Origin: Diplosphaera chodatii
Taxonomy: Eukaryota; Chlorophyta; Trebouxiophyceae; Prasiolales; Stichococcaceae
Direction of reading: 5' to 3'
NCBI GenBank assembly: GCA_032358165.1
Contig: JAALGY010000017.1
Span: 2,480,001 to 2,544,000, forward strand
Length of the DNA stretch: 64,000 nucleotides
Below, one piece after another: positions 60,801-64,000 of this stretch; within the stretch, counting starts at the first letter, position 1, and each line of letters begins with the position of its first letter. Made by a program: the position numbers and the translations under genes. A model generated the notes under the pieces. It was not told the origin of the DNA, did not search any database, and saw nothing but the letters and a program-made list of their open reading frames with translations.

Positions 60801-63800
60801 CGCTGGCGGCTTTGCCCTCTGGCAGCGGGCCCAGGGCGCTAGCGCGCCGGCCGCCCAGCCTGTCCACCGTCGCCGTAGCGCCGCCTGCCGGTGCAGCAGG
60901 TCATTATTCCCTCGCACATGCTGGGCTTGTGTCGCATAAACATCGCGCCAGGGTGCAATGGCAGTGCAAGCATGTATCACCCGGCAGAACCGGCGCAGCG
61001 CCGCCTGGAGTGGCAGGCAAGAACCGCCAAGTCTGACCTCGTACAGCAAGTTCTAAAAAGACTACCTGCATGCCCGTGGCCGGGCGCGGTGTCGGCGTTG
61101 GCGCCAGCCAGGGCTGCTGACTCAGCGTCCACCTTGCCGGCGCCCCTGGTGTCGGGGTCGACGCCCCGGTGCCCAGCCGCGGGGCCGCCCAGGGCTGCAA
61201 TGCAACATAAAAGGCGACACTCTTCAAAGGCAGGTCTCCACGGCAGGCGTATGCCCACTCTGACAGCAAAGCTTGGAAACGCTGGCTCTTGTGTATGCTT
61301 GCATGGTGTGTTGGCCACATGGCGGGTGTTCAGTGGTGAACAGCGTCCCGAGACGACCCTGACACTACCCCTGATCAGGGCTTAATCCGCCATGTGACTG
61401 ATGCAGAGCTGCTGGCACGAGTTGATGCAGATATGCTGCCACGAGATGGTTTGACCCAGCAGCCTTGCAGACAAGGGCCGCCTTCGCACCTGCGAGGCCG
61501 GAGGGCGCGACCGTGCCGCTGCCCCTTCGGGTGAGCGCGGCTGCCCGCCCCCGCACCACGTCCGCCCCCTTGTCCAGGGAGGCGCGTATGCCGCGGTGCC
61601 CCTCCCGCTTAGCCTCCCGCGCCTCCGCCTTGCGCCCCTGCTTCGCCGCCGCCTCCTCCTGCCTCGCCTTCTGCGCCTGCATGCACGCGAGGCATCACTC
61701 GACTGATGATGCAGTGCTGGCCCCCGCAATATGGGCGTCGCTGGGCAGTCGCCAAACTCCTGCGATACCGCCGCTGCTGCTGCTGTTACAGTAACCTGCC
61801 ACCTGGCTACAGGAGTAATAGTCGAACATGCCAAAGCTGTACAGCGCCAACAACAAAACAGCAGGGTTTGAGGAACAGCTGCAGCCGCACCTGCGCCTTT
61901 TTGTCCTTTTTCAGGGCGGCCTGCTCGGCCTGGCGCTCCCGGCGGGCGGCGCTGCGGGCGGCCTTGTCGCGCGCGCGCTTCTCCTTGGCCGTGATCTTGT
62001 TCTTCATGCGCCGCATGAAGATCGCGCGCCCCGGCGGCAGCATCGGGTGCAACACCTTCTGCAGGTCCGGCCGCTTGGCCTGGTACCTGGGACGCCCAGA
62101 GCATGCGACCCCTTTGCTCTGCTGGTCTTGGTGACAATTGAACACCTCCCTTTTTCGCAAGTATGGTCTGCAAGCTTGTGGTGGCATTACAGCACCGAGC
62201 ACACGGAACTTGCTTGACAGAGCAATGCGGGTGTGCACAGTGTACATAGTTGCAGACAGGGATCCGAGTGCTGCTGCGGCATCAGCTGACACGTGGGACG
62301 CGCACCGGTGCAAGCGCTCCAGGGCCTCCTGGGGCACCTCCTCCGGCGCGAACAGCAGCTGGTCGATGGTCTGCTGCCGCCAGCTGCGCCGCGCCATGCT
62401 CACGAGCACCTGGATGAAGACACCCGCCAGGTTGGAAGACTGTCCTGGCTGGCATGACACTGATGTGCTTTCTGACGATCAGCACATCGGGAGTGCGCAG
62501 CAGCAGGTGCTGCCAGCGGCACCTTGCAGGTGGGCTGCTTGCAGCGCGCGAGCGCGATCAGCACCTCGTCCATCATGCCCGCCAGGTTGTTCATGGACAC
62601 CCGGCTGATGGCGTCCTGCACGGCATGCCATTCCATTCAAAGTCCACACCAGCACATTCAGACAACAGGCTCGCTGAAGCCTGTTGAACTAGGCTCTGCG
62701 TGTGCACAAGCAACAGGGGTTGATTTGTACATGTTACCTACACCAGCTACACCATGATTTCTACAGCAAAACTGCGCAGTGAGTTGCAGCCCACCTTGCC
62801 CACGATGACGGAGGTGCAGAAGGGCGCCATCGCCGCAGACAGGTTGGCGCTGACGAGGCCGCCAGGCGGGCAGAACGCCCAGCACTTGGTGCCTGCAGCG
62901 CGCCACGACATGCAGATTCCACAGGTATGCCAGCGCTGGAAGCCTGTTGCTGTCAGGGCTCGCTTGCCAGAATACACCCCGAGGCGGCAAAAGAGAGGCG
63001 GCGCTGCTGCGGCATCTGCACCAGGCTGCCGAAGGACGTCCAAAGCGTCGTCTGGTTGCTCGGGGCACACCGGCACACAGCCTGCACCTGGGAAGCTGTG
63101 CCGCAGCTTCAGGGACAGCAGCGCCGCGACCCCGGCGCCCAGGCTGTGGCCGGTCACCACCAGCTTCCAGCCCTGGCCGTGGATGCCGCGCTTCATGATG
63201 GCAGCCGCATACTCCCCCCGCTTGTGCCCATCCAGTTCCTCCCCTTCCCTGGAACGACATGGGATGCCAGCGCTTGCACACCAGCTTGGCACTGCTGCCT
63301 ATCCAAGCCGCACACCCCGGGCAGCGGGTCATGCATGGCAGGGCATGAGCAGTGCAGGTAGCCCGCACATGCAGCGCCATTTGGCCGTGGTGAGGGTACT
63401 GCAGGACTCACTTGAGCATCTTTTTGCCCGAGCCGACCTCAGGGCCATGCACGTCGCCGGCGTTGGGAGTGCTGCTGTGCGCGCTGCCCGCGGCGGCCTG
63501 CGCTGCTCCACTGTCTGTCGCCGCATTGCCGGTCTCAACATCGCGGGGTCCGCCGGGACTGACCCTGCCGCCGCCGCCGCCGCTGCTGCTGCCTTGGCTG
63601 CGCCTCGCTGTATGGCTGGCGATCCGGCCCGACACCCCGTGCCAGAGGCCGGCGATGCCAGCGGCGACGCCGTGGGCTGCCTCGTCAGCGGAGATCCCTG
63701 CTTGCACGCAAACGCAAGCTGGACCTGGATCATGAGGAGTACAGCTCCTCGACCACACCGCAGGTTCAGCAAGAACGTGCATGCCCACAGCAAATGCAGC

Positions 63801-64000
63801 TCGGTTGCTCCCCGTCCCGTCAAGCAGACCTGGAAAATTGTCCTCTCCCGACAGGTCCTGCTGTGTTGTGGCGGATGTGGAGCTGTCCCGATGCCCCGCC
63901 GCAGACTTGCGCTCCTCATTGAACTGCTGCGCCTGCTGCCTCTGCGACCATGACAAGCAGGCCACCTGATCATCACCCAGAGGTGGGCAACCGTGCACAT
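57816..64000 (-). CDS. Second diacylglycerol-lipase-like class 3 lipase (5' end outside window)
   Basis: Paralogue of the lipase at 1891-9852, on the opposite strand. Exons read from high to low coordinates: GISADEAAHGVAAGIAGLW with a Gly/Ser-rich linker to KKMLK (about 63698-63413); EGEELDGHKRGEYAAAIMKR and GWKLVVTGHSLGAGVAALLS (about 63250-63090); CWAFCPPGGLVSANLS (near 62890); DAISRVSMNNLAGMMDEVLI (62615-62528); RRSWRQQTIDQLLFAPEEV (near 62390); a basic KKDKKAQVRLQL-type stretch; long disordered Ala/Gly/acidic exons (61680-59370); and VVYERLWDAVWVHPQEVIDE (59195-59130) followed by GILISPRMTSDHYTTSLVG (58980-58920). Likely triad: Ser 63145-63143, Asp 62615-62613, His 58946-58944. The C-terminal tail (near 58075-57960) holds RHVIRDMIPVRAAPV; the stop at 57816 is one choice among several. 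The N-terminal membrane segments lie beyond the window. Confidence 0.8.

Noticed and set aside
1..64000. tRNA, rRNA, CRISPR array, bacterial operon or intact transposon
   Set aside because: None was seen. The simple repeats (CAG/CTG, TGCATGCA) and two 44-bp tandem duplications do not have terminal inverted repeats, transposase or reverse-transcriptase frames.

Overview
The window is nuclear DNA of a eukaryotic green alga (Chlorophyta). Evidence: every recognisable gene is broken into many short exons (about 40-600 bp) by short GT-AG introns ending in TGCAG-type acceptors; the DNA is moderately GC-rich with CAG/CTG and TGCATGCA simple repeats; the gene set (NRT2 nitrate transporter, PHO4-type phosphate transporters, diacylglycerol-lipase-like class 3 lipases, PDR-type ABCG transporter) is typical of chlorophytes. 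The genus cannot be fixed from the sequence alone. No rRNA, tRNA, CRISPR or clear transposon was seen.

Layout: (1) 1-1528, minus: 5' part of a full-size ABCG/PDR transporter. (2) 1891-9852, plus: sn1-diacylglycerol-lipase-like class 3 lipase, divergent from the ABCG gene. (3) 10688-15022, plus: NRT2-type nitrate transporter. (4) 15941-48609: five tandem, same-strand (minus) PHO4/PiT-family phosphate transporter genes, here named PHO4-1 (15941-21370), PHO4-2 (22750-27344), PHO4-3 (28752-34163), PHO4-4 (35505-40500) and PHO4-5 (44038-48609). (5) Three plus-strand genes for small secreted basic proteins with eight cysteines: CRP-A (41576-43201, inside the PHO4 array), CRP-B (53000-54747) and CRP-C (55249-57026). 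(6) about 57816 to beyond 64000, minus: a second diacylglycerol-lipase-like gene, paralogous to (2) and cut by the window edge.

Taken together this is a nutrient-acquisition neighbourhood: nitrate uptake beside an amplified phosphate-uptake array, with an unrecognised secreted cysteine-rich family interleaved and two lipase paralogues on the outside. The most notable points are the five-copy PHO4 array with a mosaic of intron presence and absence between copies, the apparent decay of PHO4-1 (one-base frameshift plus GC donor), the cysteine-rich family whose mature proteins A and B are almost identical although their introns and signal peptides differ, and a shared GNATATTCT-type element upstream of CRP-A and CRP-C that resembles the phosphate-starvation P1BS site. 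Exon boundaries were deduced by eye from reading frame, splice consensus and comparison between paralogues; most have not been tested against transcripts.
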